Part shown: positions 25,270-33,769 of the stretch, piece by piece | Layout: every line of letters begins with the position of its first letter | Numbering within the stretch: the stretch's first letter is position 1 | Assembly: GCA_016709385.1 (NCBI GenBank) | Contig: JADJMW010000007.1 | Coordinates: 92,034-156,033, forward strand | DNA length: 64,000 nucleotides | Direction of reading: 5' to 3' | Origin: Candidatus Rubrivivax defluviihabitans | GTDB taxonomy: Bacteria; Pseudomonadota; Gammaproteobacteria; Burkholderiales; Burkholderiaceae_C | Notes under the pieces: model-generated | Told to the model about the DNA's origin: nothing | Databases searched by the model: none | What the model saw: the letters and a program-made list of their open reading frames with translations, nothing else | Made by a program: the position numbers and the translations under genes

Positions 25270-27105
25270 TCATCGCCCGCTGTAGATCCGGCGGTGCTCG
25301 ACCAGGCCGGTGCGCCGGGCATAGTCGGCGCGCGCCTTCAGCAGGTCGGCCAGCAACTCGGGGTGCTGCGTTGACAAGTCCTGCCGCTCGCCGCGATCGA
25401 CGCTGAGGTCGAACAACTGCCAGGGCGTCTGCTCGCGCAGCACCGGGGTCGCGGCGTAGCTCGCGGTCTGGCTGGCTTTCCAGCGGCCTTTGACGACGTA
25501 GCTCGAACCCATGAGCTCGTCGGCCAGCACGTGATCGGCCGCGTGCACCGCCACGAAGGCATCGGGGCGTCGCAGTGCCTGCCAGAACGACACGCCCTCG
25601 ATGGGGTGAACCACTCGTCCGCGGAAGCGGCTGCCGGGGTCGGCCACGCCGGAGGCCTCGAGCACCGTGGGCAGCACGTCGGTGACCTGCATGCGCGCAT
25701 GGCTCGTCGGCAGCGCCTGCCTTTGACCCGGCAGCTTGACGATCAGCGGCGCGGCCGTACCGCCTTCCGCACCCGTGAAACCCTTCACCAGCCTGAAAGG
25801 CGCGGCGCTGACTTCGGCCCAGCGCGGGCCGTAGGCAGCCACGGAACCGGGGTGTCCGAGCCTGTCCAGCCGGTCATCGACTGCGGTGCCGGGCACCGGC
25901 GGCGCAAACGCCGGGGCACCCTCGGCGCCGTTGTCGGACATGAAGACGATCAGGGTGCGGTCGTACTCACCGATTCGCTTCAGGTGGTCCACCAGTCGAC
26001 CGACGTGCCGATCCAGGTTGCCGACCATCGCGGCATAGATCTCCATCAGCCGTGCCTCGCGTGCGCGTTCCACGTCGGTCAGCTCGGCCCAGCGCCTGGG
26101 GCCCGTGCCCCCCTCGCCCGGCCCGGCGACGCCCGGGTGCGGCTGCATGGCCTGCGGTATCAGACCCAGCTGCTTCATGCGCTCGATGCGCCGCAACCGG
26201 ATCGTTTCGTAGCCGGCGTCGTAGCGGCCCTTCTGGGCTTCGATGTCGGCCACGGGGGCCTGCAGCGGCCAGTGCGGCGCGGTATAGGCCGCATAGGCGA
26301 AGAAGGGTTTGCCGCTGCCCCGGTTGGCATCGATCCACGCGATCAGCTTGTCGGTGAAGGCGGCCGTGGAGAAGAAGTCCTTCGGCAACTGCGCGGCCGG
26401 AAAGACGCGGGCATCCTCGGCATAGGTGGTCAGATCCAGCGGTGTGGGTGGCGTGCTCGGCGCGAAGTGCGACCCGCCGCCATTGACCAGCGCAAACGAG
26501 CGCTCGAAGCCACGCGCATGGGGCAGCGCATCGGGCTTGACCCGGAAAGACGCCCGCACTTTCTCGTCCGGGGCGGCCACCTGGTAGGCCAGGTGCCATT
26601 TGCCCACCATCATCGTGTGGTGGCCGCCATCGCGCAGCAGCTCGGCCATCGACAGCGCGTCCGGGCTCAGGTGGCCCTGGTAGCCGGGTGGAATGCGGTC
26701 GAAGCCATAGCTGTTGGCGCCACCCCAGGGTGCGTTGATCGCCTGGTTCTGCGCGATATTCATGCCCACGACTTCGGCCATGTTGCCGATGCCGGCCAGG
26801 TGGTGGTCGGCGCCGGACATCAGCCTCGCTCGGGTGGGCGAGCACACCGCCGCCGTGTGGAAGTTGGTCAGGATGCGCCCGCTGGCCGCCAAGGCGTCGA
26901 TGTGGGGGGTGGCGATCTCGCCACCCAAGGCCCCGAGGTCGGAATAGCCCAGGTCATCGGCGACGATCACCAGGATGTTCGGGCGCGCGGGTGCCGCGGG
27001 TGCCGCGGGTGCGGCCGTCTTCGCGATCTCGGGCGTGCCGCAGGCGCCGAACAGGACGCTGGCCGCGATGGCACCCAGCCATTGGATCGCTCGGATCGGC
27101 TTCAT
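25270..27105 (-). CDS. Lipoprotein arylsulfatase
   Basis: This 611-residue type I sulfatase starts MKPIRAIQWLGAIAASVLFG with lipobox Cys22, so it is probably a lipoprotein in the periplasm or outer membrane. A short Ala-Ala-Pro repeat follows. Metal-site Asp50-Asp51 lie in ILVIVADDLGYSDLG. The formylglycine precursor Cys88 lies in AAVCSPTRARLMSG (CxPxR), and VGKWHLA and MSDNGAEG complete the active site. It would remove sulfate from an aryl or alkyl sulfate ester before uptake. It overlaps the cyclase gene by four bases (ATGA), tying desulfation to this pathway. It needs a formylglycine-generating enzyme from elsewhere in the genome. Confidence 0.88.
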   Translation of the reverse strand: MKPIRAIQWLGAIAASVLFGACGTPEIAKTAAPAAPAAPARPNILVIVADDLGYSDLGALGGEIATPHIDALAASGRILTNFHTAAVCSPTRARLMSGADHHLAGIGNMAEVVGMNIAQNQAINAPWGGANSYGFDRIPPGYQGHLSPDALSMAELLRDGGHHTMMVGKWHLAYQVAAPDEKVRASFRVKPDALPHARGFERSFALVNGGGSHFAPSTPPTPLDLTTYAEDARVFPAAQLPKDFFSTAAFTDKLIAWIDANRGSGKPFFAYAAYTAPHWPLQAPVADIEAQKGRYDAGYETIRLRRIERMKQLGLIPQAMQPHPGVAGPGEGGTGPRRWAELTDVERAREARLMEIYAAMVGNLDRHVGRLVDHLKRIGEYDRTLIVFMSDNGAEGAPAFAPPVPGTAVDDRLDRLGHPGSVAAYGPRWAEVSAAPFRLVKGFTGAEGGTAAPLIVKLPGQRQALPTSHARMQVTDVLPTVLEASGVADPGSRFRGRVVHPIEGVSFWQALRRPDAFVAVHAADHVLADELMGSSYVVKGRWKASQTASYAATPVLREQTPWQLFDLSVDRGERQDLSTQHPELLADLLKARADYARRTGLVEHRRIYSGR

Positions 27106-27935
27106 GCGTCCTCCAGGATGGCGACCGCGCGCGTCCAGCCTGCGGAAGCGCCGCGGATCTTGTGCGGGAAGCAGCTGATGGTGAAGCCGTGCGACGGCAG
27201 CGCCTCCAGGTTGTGCAGCTTCTCCAGGTGGCAGTAGCCGATGTCGCGCCCGGCCTTGTGGCCTTCCCAGATCAGCGCCTTGTTGCCGGTCTCGGCCACC
27301 TTCTTCGCGGTGTACGAGAACGGCGCGTCCCAGCTCCAGGCATCGGTGCCGGTGAGGCGCACGCCGCGCTCCAGCAGGTACATCGTGGCTTCGTAGCCCA
27401 TGCCGCAGCCGGCGCCCACGTAGTCGTCGTGGCCGTAGCGCGAACCAGCGCGTGTATTGACGACCACGATGTCCAGCGGCTGCAGTTCCCAGCCGATGCG
27501 GTCGAGCTCGGCGGCCACGTCGGCCGCGCTGGCCACGTAGCCGTCGGGGAAGTGCCGGAAGTCCAGCTTCACGCCGCTCTGGAAGCACCATTCGAGCGGC
27601 ACCTGGTCGATGGTGATCGACGGCCGCGCGCCGCCCAGCTTGGCGTCCTGCGTGGAATGGAAATGCCAGGGCGCGTCTAGGTGGGTGCCGTTGTGCGTGG
27701 TCAGCGTCACCCACTCGGCGGCGGCGGCCTCGCCGTCGGGATAGTCCTCGGGCTTCGTGCCGGGGATCATGGCCATGAATTCGGGCAGCGTATCGGCGTG
27801 CTTCTGGTAGGTGATCCTGGGCGCCAGCGGCGGCGGGTCCGACAGCACGTCGTTCTCGAGGTAGATCGAGAGGTCGACGAAGCGAAGTTGCGGGCGCTGC
27901 GGGCGCGAACGGTGTTGCGGACGTTGGGGACTCAT
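27102..27935 (-). CDS. Cyclase-family metal-dependent hydrolase
   Basis: This 277-residue protein of the kynurenine formamidase/cyclase superfamily carries the zinc-binding signature THNGTHLDAPWHFH, followed by LDIVVVNTRAGSRYG and GCGMGYEATMYLLERGV. Members hydrolyse amides, lactones or isatin-type rings. Its start and stop overlap both neighbours by four bases: the MFS gene upstream and the sulfatase downstream. This places it firmly in the operon. The N-terminal 18 residues are rich in Arg, Gln and Pro and probably disordered. A role in opening a lactone or ring formed in the pathway is plausible but unproven. Confidence 0.85.
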   Translation of the reverse strand: MSPQRPQHRSRPQRPQLRFVDLSIYLENDVLSDPPPLAPRITYQKHADTLPEFMAMIPGTKPEDYPDGEAAAAEWVTLTTHNGTHLDAPWHFHSTQDAKLGGARPSITIDQVPLEWCFQSGVKLDFRHFPDGYVASAADVAAELDRIGWELQPLDIVVVNTRAGSRYGHDDYVGAGCGMGYEATMYLLERGVRLTGTDAWSWDAPFSYTAKKVAETGNKALIWEGHKAGRDIGYCHLEKLHNLEALPSHGFTISCFPHKIRGASAGWTRAVAILEDA

Positions 27936-29098
27936 GCCAGGACCTCCGGCCGCGCTGCGGCCCTTGACGACGGTATGCGCGAAAAGCAGAACACGGCCAC
28001 CGCGCCGATGGCCAGCGCGGCGGCGCCCAGGCTGCCGTAGCCCAGCGCCTTGACCAGCGTGCCGCCGAGAATGGGGCCGATGGCCGCGCCGATCATCAGC
28101 ATGGCGGGCGTGGCCGCCATGGCGCGGCCGCTCAGGTCCAGCCGGGCGAGCAGGCCGAAAGCGAAGGTGTGGGTGAAGATCATCACCGCCGCGAAGACCG
28201 AGGCCGCCACCGCATAGGGTGCGAAGGCCGGCGAATTCATGATCACCGCCACCAGCAGCGCCTGCACCACCGGCCCGGTCATCATCACCGTGCGCGCCGG
28301 CCAGCGTTTCTCGAGCCAGGCCGCCAGCGCGGCCGGAAACAGGTTGACGATGCCCAGCGCGATGAGCACGCCGGTGACCGCCGCCAGCCCGAAGCCGCGG
28401 TCGCTGCCCACGCGCTCCAGGAAGCTGAAGGTCATGGCCTGCACCAGACCCATGCAACCGATGCCGACGATGCCGAACCACACGGCGCGCGGGATGCGCC
28501 CCGGCGGCGCGCCCGGCGATCGTGAGGCCTGCGCTGCAGCCGGCCTGTCGGCCACCGGGAAGGCCAGCGCCGCGACCAGCGCAGCGACGGCCATCACGCC
28601 GGCGAAGACCTGGAACAGGACCGGCCCGCCCAGGGCCGCCACGAGCGGCGGCGTGGCACCCAGAAAGACGATCGCGAAGACACCGAGCGCGATGCCCACC
28701 AGCGCGAACAGCCGGTGCGGCCGGGCACTGCGTGCGATGGTGCCGTGCGTCACGCTCAGGGCCGCGCCTGCGGCCACGCCGGACACGACATGCAGCGCGG
28801 CCAGCATGCCGAACTCGGCGCTGGTCGACGCGAGGCCGAAGCCCAGCGCCGCGCCGCCGAAACCCAGCGTGGCCACCAGGCGCCCGTGCAGGCGGTTGAA
28901 GCGCGGTGCCAGCGTCAGGCTCGCGAGCACCGCGCCGGCCAGGAACAGCGTCGCCAGCAACCCGGCCTGCTGGGGGTCGAAGCGGTAGTGCGCGATCAGC
29001 GTGCCCACCCAGACCGGCAGCGCGACGAGGTCGACCATGCCGGCGCAATGCCCCACCATCAGCGCGATGTGGCCGCGAACCGAATCCGTGCGTGTCAT
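27932..29098 (-). CDS. MFS transporter
   Basis: This 388-residue major facilitator protein has about twelve hydrophobic segments. It begins MTRTDSVRGHIALMVGHCAG and has an MFS loop-like TLAPRFNRLHGRLVAT between helices 2 and 3. It is Ala/Gly/Val rich and shorter than most sugar or aromatic acid/H+ symporters. The gene is coupled to the cyclase gene by a four-base overlap and lies 13 bases after the flavin monooxygenase gene. Import of the aromatic substrate or export of an intermediate are equally possible. No substrate-specific signature was recognised. Confidence 0.84.
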   Translation of the reverse strand: MTRTDSVRGHIALMVGHCAGMVDLVALPVWVGTLIAHYRFDPQQAGLLATLFLAGAVLASLTLAPRFNRLHGRLVATLGFGGAALGFGLASTSAEFGMLAALHVVSGVAAGAALSVTHGTIARSARPHRLFALVGIALGVFAIVFLGATPPLVAALGGPVLFQVFAGVMAVAALVAALAFPVADRPAAAQASRSPGAPPGRIPRAVWFGIVGIGCMGLVQAMTFSFLERVGSDRGFGLAAVTGVLIALGIVNLFPAALAAWLEKRWPARTVMMTGPVVQALLVAVIMNSPAFAPYAVAASVFAAVMIFTHTFAFGLLARLDLSGRAMAATPAMLMIGAAIGPILGGTLVKALGYGSLGAAALAIGAVAVFCFSRIPSSRAAARPEVLA

Positions 29099-29111
29099 GC
29101 GCGGCCTCGTC

Positions 29112-30242
29112 TCAGATGGCTTGCGCCAGCGCCATCAGCGACTCGCGCATGATGCGGGCGTGTTCTTCCTTGTCGCCGCCGGCGATCTCGATCTCGCCCA
29201 GGCGCGCCGAGTTCTGCACCACCATGCGGCAGCGTTCCCAGCGCCGTTGTTCGAAGGCGGCCAGTGCCGTCGCGACATCAGGGGTGCGGCCCAGTTCCTC
29301 GGCCAGCACCAGCGCGTCCTCGATGCCGATGCAGGCCCCCGAAGCCAGGTGCGGCGTGGTGGCGTGCACGGTGTCGCCGATGAGCACCACGCGGCCGCGC
29401 GACCAGGGGCGCGGCATCAGCAGGCCCTCCAGCGGCCGGAAGACGATCTGCGAGTCGGACCCGATCTGCTCGCGGATCGCGCGCAGCGTCGGCGCCGGAA
29501 AGTCGTCGAGCAGCGCGCGCAGGTGCGACGCGAAAGTCGCCGGGTCCACATGCTCGTTGCTCGGCCGCGGTTCGGTGACGAAGAGGTACATCTCGGTCTT
29601 CGACACCGGATTCACGCCGGGTTTGACGCGCGGCCCCATCCACATCGTCGCGGTCTGGATTTCCGGCGGCCGCGGCAGCACCGCGCGCCACACCGCCTGG
29701 CCGCTGTAGCGCGGCCGGGGTGCGCCGGGGAACAGTGCTTCGCGCACCTTGGAGTACAGCCCATCGGCAGCGATCACGAGCGCGTAGCGCCGGCGCTGGC
29801 CGTCGGTGAAGCTCACCTCGACGCCCTCGGCGTCGGGCTCGATGGCGGTGAAGGTGCAGCCCAGCCGCACGTCGGCCCCCGCGGCCAGGGTGGCGTCGGC
29901 CAGGATGCGCGCCAGCACCGGCCGCATGATGGCGCCGCCGCCGGGCACGTCGGGGCCGGCGATGCGCGGCGTCGGCAGCTCGGCCACCTTGGGGCCGTGC
30001 GGCGCGCAGAGGTGCACGCCGTCGCTGGCGCTGCCCTGCTGCAGGAAGGCATCGAGGATGCCCAGGGTGCGAAAGGCGCGCAGCGTCGCGCCGCCCAGGC
30101 TGATGCCGGCGCCGTAGCTGCGCCAGCCCGGGTCGATTTCGACCAGATCGACGTCGGCGCCCTGCCGGCGCAGCTGGATGGCCGCGGACATGCCGGAAAA
30201 GCCGCCGCCGATGACGAGGATGCGGGGTGCTGCCGTGGTCAT
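29112..30242 (-). CDS. FAD-dependent aromatic monooxygenase
   Basis: This 376-residue class A flavoprotein monooxygenase has the N-terminal GxGxxG motif in ILVIGGGFSGMSAAIQLRRQ, the middle DG motif (ALVIAADGLYSKVRE), and the C-terminal FAD-ribityl motif GDTVHATTPHLASGACIGIE. These are hallmarks of salicylate- and hydroxybenzoate-hydroxylase relatives. It would hydroxylate, or oxidatively decarboxylate, an aromatic ring with NAD(P)H and oxygen, preparing a catechol for the extradiol dioxygenase in the operon. Its start overlaps the stop of the small Rieske ferredoxin gene by four bases, an unusual pairing. The substrate is unknown. Confidence 0.87.
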   Translation of the reverse strand: MTTAAPRILVIGGGFSGMSAAIQLRRQGADVDLVEIDPGWRSYGAGISLGGATLRAFRTLGILDAFLQQGSASDGVHLCAPHGPKVAELPTPRIAGPDVPGGGAIMRPVLARILADATLAAGADVRLGCTFTAIEPDAEGVEVSFTDGQRRRYALVIAADGLYSKVREALFPGAPRPRYSGQAVWRAVLPRPPEIQTATMWMGPRVKPGVNPVSKTEMYLFVTEPRPSNEHVDPATFASHLRALLDDFPAPTLRAIREQIGSDSQIVFRPLEGLLMPRPWSRGRVVLIGDTVHATTPHLASGACIGIEDALVLAEELGRTPDVATALAAFEQRRWERCRMVVQNSARLGEIEIAGGDKEEHARIMRESLMALAQAI

Positions 30243-30592
30243 GCGCAAGTCTCCTGGAATGTGTCGGCAAGGTGGACCTCGCCGTTGTCGTGCACGATCA
30301 GCGGCACCGGCGTCAGGGCCTCGCCCAGGCAAGGCCCCAGCGTGCAGCGGCCGCTGGTTATCTCGAACAACGCGCCATGGGCGCTGCAGACGATGCGGTC
30401 GCCCGCCGCATTGAGATAGGCGTCCTTGCGCCAGGCCATCGGTGTGCCGTGGTGCGGGCAGGCATCGGCATAGGCGAACAGCCGCTCGCCTTGGCGCACC
30501 ACCAGTAGCGTGTCCTGCCCGGTGTTTTGCGGGTCGAAACCCCGCGCCGCCCCTTCGGCCAGGTCGTTCAGACGGCACAGTCGCACGGCCAT
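30239..30592 (-). CDS. Small Rieske-type [2Fe-2S] ferredoxin
   Basis: This 117-residue single-domain Rieske protein has its cluster ligands in ACPHHGTPMAW (CxH) and IVCSAHGALFEI (CxxH). These are the Rieske spacing and surrounding residues, though the first motif has two adjacent histidines. Such ferredoxins normally carry electrons to Rieske oxygenases. Here the directly coupled partner (ATGA overlap) is a flavin monooxygenase, and no Rieske oxygenase or reductase is in the operon. The start at 30592 is the methionine of MAVRLCRLNDL, four bases after the dioxygenase stop. The VanAB-like genes nearby on the other strand might be partners. Confidence 0.84.
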   Translation of the reverse strand: MAVRLCRLNDLAEGAARGFDPQNTGQDTLLVVRQGERLFAYADACPHHGTPMAWRKDAYLNAAGDRIVCSAHGALFEITSGRCTLGPCLGEALTPVPLIVHDNGEVHLADTFQETCA

Positions 30593-30596
30593 GCCC

Positions 30597-31526
30597 TCAG
30601 CGCGGCGCGCCAGCCGGCGGCGGGCCCGAGGGCGCCCACTTCTCGCGGTACTGGAACAGGAACAGCTGCGACGCATCAGCGCCCATCGGCGCATCACGCG
30701 GCGCCCAGCTGTCGTCGTGCAGGTCCATGTCGGCGTCGTATTCGACGTGGCAGCCCAGGGGCGAGTTGAAATACCAGAACCAGTTGCTGCCGAACTTGTG
30801 CCGGCCCGGGCCCCAGAAGCTCTGGTAGCCCTTCTCGACGAAACGCGTGCCGGCCAGCAGCACCTCGGTGGGCCCGCCCATGTGGAAGGTGAAGTGCTCG
30901 CAGCCCTTCATGAACGGTGGCGTCTGGATCATGAAGAGGGTGTGATGGTCCATCGTCCCGGCCGGGCGCAGGAAAGGCCCGACGCCGGTGAAGCGGTCGG
31001 TGCAGACGAAGCCCAGGCGCGTGTAGAACGCCTCGGCCTTGGCCGCATCGGGCACGAAATAGACCACGTGCGACAGCGAGCGCGGCCGCGCCGGCATGTC
31101 GGGCCACAGACCCAGCGCATTCGGCTCGCGCTGCGGCTCGGCACCGGGTGCATTGACGCGTTCGCCCGGCAGCGAAAGCGGCCGCCGCACGCTGACCTGG
31201 AAGGCGAGCGCGAAGCCCATGTCGTCGGCGCAGCGCACGACACCGTCGCGGCGCGTGACCTCGCGATCGCGCTTCAGTTCGGCCTCGATGGCGTCGAGCG
31301 TGGCGGTATCGGCCACGCCGTAGACCGTCTCGCGCAGCAGGCTGGCGGTGCCCAGGCCGGGCGGCAGCGCCGGGTCGCCGGCTTGGCGGATGACGACCGC
31401 GGTGCCGTCCAGCGCCTCGAAGCGGCCGTTGCCGGCGTCGTGCAGGCCGTAGTCGATGAGGTACTGGCGGCAGGCCACCAAGTCGTCGACGCCGAAGACC
31501 AGTGCGTCGGGTCCGATGATGTTCAT
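30597..31526 (-). CDS. Type I extradiol ring-cleavage dioxygenase (VOC family)
   Basis: This 309-residue protein has two vicinal-oxygen-chelate domains. The catalytic C-terminal half holds the expected iron triad: His153 in LSHVVYFVPD, His211 in CEHFTFHMGG and Glu262 in GCHVEYDAD. The spacing is nearly identical to biphenyl-2,3-diol 1,2-dioxygenase (His146, His210, Glu260). It should open a catechol next to one hydroxyl group. The short gaps to the hydrolase gene upstream (21 bases) and the Rieske ferredoxin downstream (4 bases) fit a meta-cleavage pathway. The catechol substrate is unknown. A non-catalytic VOC protein is less likely given the intact triad. Confidence 0.83.
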   Translation of the reverse strand: MNIIGPDALVFGVDDLVACRQYLIDYGLHDAGNGRFEALDGTAVVIRQAGDPALPPGLGTASLLRETVYGVADTATLDAIEAELKRDREVTRRDGVVRCADDMGFALAFQVSVRRPLSLPGERVNAPGAEPQREPNALGLWPDMPARPRSLSHVVYFVPDAAKAEAFYTRLGFVCTDRFTGVGPFLRPAGTMDHHTLFMIQTPPFMKGCEHFTFHMGGPTEVLLAGTRFVEKGYQSFWGPGRHKFGSNWFWYFNSPLGCHVEYDADMDLHDDSWAPRDAPMGADASQLFLFQYREKWAPSGPPPAGAPR

Positions 31527-31547
31527 GTTCTCAATCCTCCTTGGGTT

Positions 31548-32714
31548 TCATTTCGCGGTGTGGCCACCCAGGGTCTCGGCGACCCAGTCGGCGATGTAGT
31601 GGCCGGCGTTGATGCTGTTGTCGAAGCTGGCGTGCTGCACGCCGCCCTCACGCTCGGTGAAGACCTTCAGCTCGCGCTTGGGGCTGTGGATCAGCTGCTC
31701 GTAGGTGCGTTGCGCCCACTTCAGCGGGATCTGCGAGTCCTTCTCGCCGTGCGTCACCAGGAACGGGACGCGGATCTTCTCGACGACACCGTCCAGGTGC
31801 ACGTTCTCGGCGATGCGCATGAAGTCTTCGATGTCCCTGGCGCCCCAGACCCAGCACACATGGGCCCAGTAGTGCGGCACCGGGAAGTCGCCCTCGCGCT
31901 CCAGGCGACGCTTCTGCACGTCGCGCCAGTCGTGGTTGGCGCCCCAGCAGGCGCCGGCGGCAAAACGCGGCTCGAAAGCCACCGCGCGCGGGCAGTAGTA
32001 GCCGCCCAGCGAGACGCCTTCCATGCCGATGCGCGCCGGGTCCACGTCGGCGCGCGTCTCCAGCCAGTCGACGACGCGGCTGGCCCAGTGTTCGCTGTCG
32101 AAACGGGCGGTCATGCCGTGCAGGCGCAGCGCCTCGCCGGTGCCGGGCTGGTCGACGACCAGCGACGACACGCCGCGCCGCGCCAGCCAGGCCGGCAGGC
32201 CGACCAGGTGTTTCATTTCCTTGGTCGAGTCCAGGCCGTTCACCTGCACCAGCAGCGGTGCGCGCTGCCCGCTCTGCAGGCCTTCGGCCGGCAGGTACAA
32301 GGCCGAGAGATGCTGGCCTTCGTAGGGAATCTCCACCCGCTGCACGGCGTCGCCCAGCAGGCGTGACCCTTCCAGGAACAGCGCCAGTTCACGTTCATAC
32401 AGCGCGCGCCGGCCGGGGCTGTCGTGCGCCTGCAGGCGCTCGGCGGTGATCAGGTAGCTGCTGGCGCGGCGCAGCTTCTCGCCGGCGGAAAGGCCACGGC
32501 CGCGCGCCTGGTCTTCTTCGGCCAGCGCACACAACTGGTCGGCCATGCGGACCCAGGTCTCGCGAAAGGCCCGCGTGCCGGCGGCATCGGGCGCCTTGGC
32601 AGCGTCCTGCAGCGGCGCGCACATGGCCTCGATCTCGCCGATGCGTGCGCCCATCTCGATCGCCAGGTCGACCGAGAGGTTCCAGACGTAGTTGGTGGGG
32701 AAATATCTGAACAT
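31548..32714 (-). CDS. Alpha/beta hydrolase, pseudooxynicotine-hydrolase/esterase type
   Basis: This 388-residue alpha/beta hydrolase has a helical N-terminal extension of about 130 residues, as in the C-C hydrolase of nicotine catabolism (2,6-dihydroxypseudooxynicotine hydrolase) and related polyketide esterases. The nucleophile Ser is in GMEGVSLGGYYCPRAV, the acid Asp in VTHGEKDSQIPLKWA, and the His in GGVQHASFDN. In a cluster with an extradiol dioxygenase it may cleave the C-C bond of the ring-opened product, or an ester or ketone side chain. The ATG at 32714 is used. A TTG at 32726 is in frame. Confidence 0.84.
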   Translation of the reverse strand: MFRYFPTNYVWNLSVDLAIEMGARIGEIEAMCAPLQDAAKAPDAAGTRAFRETWVRMADQLCALAEEDQARGRGLSAGEKLRRASSYLITAERLQAHDSPGRRALYERELALFLEGSRLLGDAVQRVEIPYEGQHLSALYLPAEGLQSGQRAPLLVQVNGLDSTKEMKHLVGLPAWLARRGVSSLVVDQPGTGEALRLHGMTARFDSEHWASRVVDWLETRADVDPARIGMEGVSLGGYYCPRAVAFEPRFAAGACWGANHDWRDVQKRRLEREGDFPVPHYWAHVCWVWGARDIEDFMRIAENVHLDGVVEKIRVPFLVTHGEKDSQIPLKWAQRTYEQLIHSPKRELKVFTEREGGVQHASFDNSINAGHYIADWVAETLGGHTAK

Positions 32715-32727
32715 GGTGGAGTGCAAT

Positions 32728-33756
32728 TCACTGTGGGGCGGCGGCTGCCGCCAGGTTCATCAGCCGCGTGAAGACGCGGTCGAAGGACTGTTCCGCTTCG
32801 ATGTCGAAACGGGGATCGGCGTGACTCTCGAAGGCGCTGGCCACGTCGGCCCAGTCCTGCGGCAGCAGGTGGCGGCTGGCCAGCGGCAGCAGCAGCTTCT
32901 CCTCGGTGGCCATGTGCCGCCATTGCGACTCGGTGAAGGTCTGCAGCGCCTGTTCGAAGGCTTCACGGCCCCGGGCTTCACCCGCTTCGTAGGCCTCGAG
33001 CGCCCGACGCAGTTCGGCGAAAGCCTGCGTCCCGCCGCGGTGCTCGGCCTCCAGGCCTTCGATGACCGCGACGCTGTCGGGCGCGCGTTGTCGCAGCCAG
33101 CGGAACAGCGTCTGCTCTTCCTTCGGGTGATGCAGCCGCTCCGGGTAGGCCTGGATATAGAACAGCGCGGCGCGCATCAGCTTCGCATCGGCCGGCGTGC
33201 GCCCGGGGCTGTCGTGAAGCGCCTGCTGCACGGCACGCAGCACCGCCGCCAGCGAGCGGTGCTCGTCGCGTATGGCTCGCAGCGCACGCTGCTCGTCGCC
33301 TTGATCGGCCTGGCTCTCGACGCTGCACACCAGCACCGGCAGCGCCGAGCGTTCGATCACCCGCGCCGTGACCGACCCCGCCAGGCGGCCGCGCCAGCCG
33401 CGGCGGCCATGGCTGGCCATGAAGACCAGGTCGCAGCCCTGGCCTGACGCGGCTTCGACGATGGCCTCGTGCGGCCGGTCGCTGACCACGATCAGCGTCT
33501 CGCAGGCCACCTGGGCCGCAGCCGCCGCCGCGGCGGCGCGCGCCAACCAGGCGCGCGCATTGCCGGCCGCGGCGTCGGCGAAGGCCGCCGGTGCCATGGC
33601 CTGCAGCAGCGAGCCGTCGCCGGTTGCGCCGTAGTCGGCCTGGGCGTGGAAAAAGGTGATGCGCGCCGCGGCGTCGCGCGCAAATTCCACCGCCTGCTCG
33701 ACCAGGGGCGTGGTCAGCGGCGTGCCGTCGATCGGGACCAGCAGGTGCTTGTACAT
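32728..33756 (-). CDS. Universal stress protein fused to hemerythrin-like domain
   Basis: This 342-residue two-domain protein has residues 1-148 as a UspA fold (MYKHLLVPIDGTPLTTPL) with the ATP-binding loop ASHGRRGWRGRLAGSVTARV and PVLVCSV end. Residues about 160-335 are a hemerythrin HHE domain with ligand residues in IRDEHRSL, RLHHPKEEQTLF, LEAEHRGG and HMATEEKLLLPL. Such fusions are uncommon. The HHE part could bind a di-iron site and sense or store oxygen, and the Usp part could bind a nucleotide. Within an oxygenase-rich operon it may be an oxygen or redox sensor or protect iron enzymes. That role is speculative. Confidence 0.85.
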   Translation of the reverse strand: MYKHLLVPIDGTPLTTPLVEQAVEFARDAAARITFFHAQADYGATGDGSLLQAMAPAAFADAAAGNARAWLARAAAAAAAAQVACETLIVVSDRPHEAIVEAASGQGCDLVFMASHGRRGWRGRLAGSVTARVIERSALPVLVCSVESQADQGDEQRALRAIRDEHRSLAAVLRAVQQALHDSPGRTPADAKLMRAALFYIQAYPERLHHPKEEQTLFRWLRQRAPDSVAVIEGLEAEHRGGTQAFAELRRALEAYEAGEARGREAFEQALQTFTESQWRHMATEEKLLLPLASRHLLPQDWADVASAFESHADPRFDIEAEQSFDRVFTRLMNLAAAAAPQ

Positions 33757-33769
33757 CGTCGGGTCCTTC

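Noticed and set aside
25270..27714. Extended 814-codon sulfatase frame
   Set aside because: The region above 27105 overlaps the cyclase gene in another frame. The lipoprotein signal at 27105 marks the real start.
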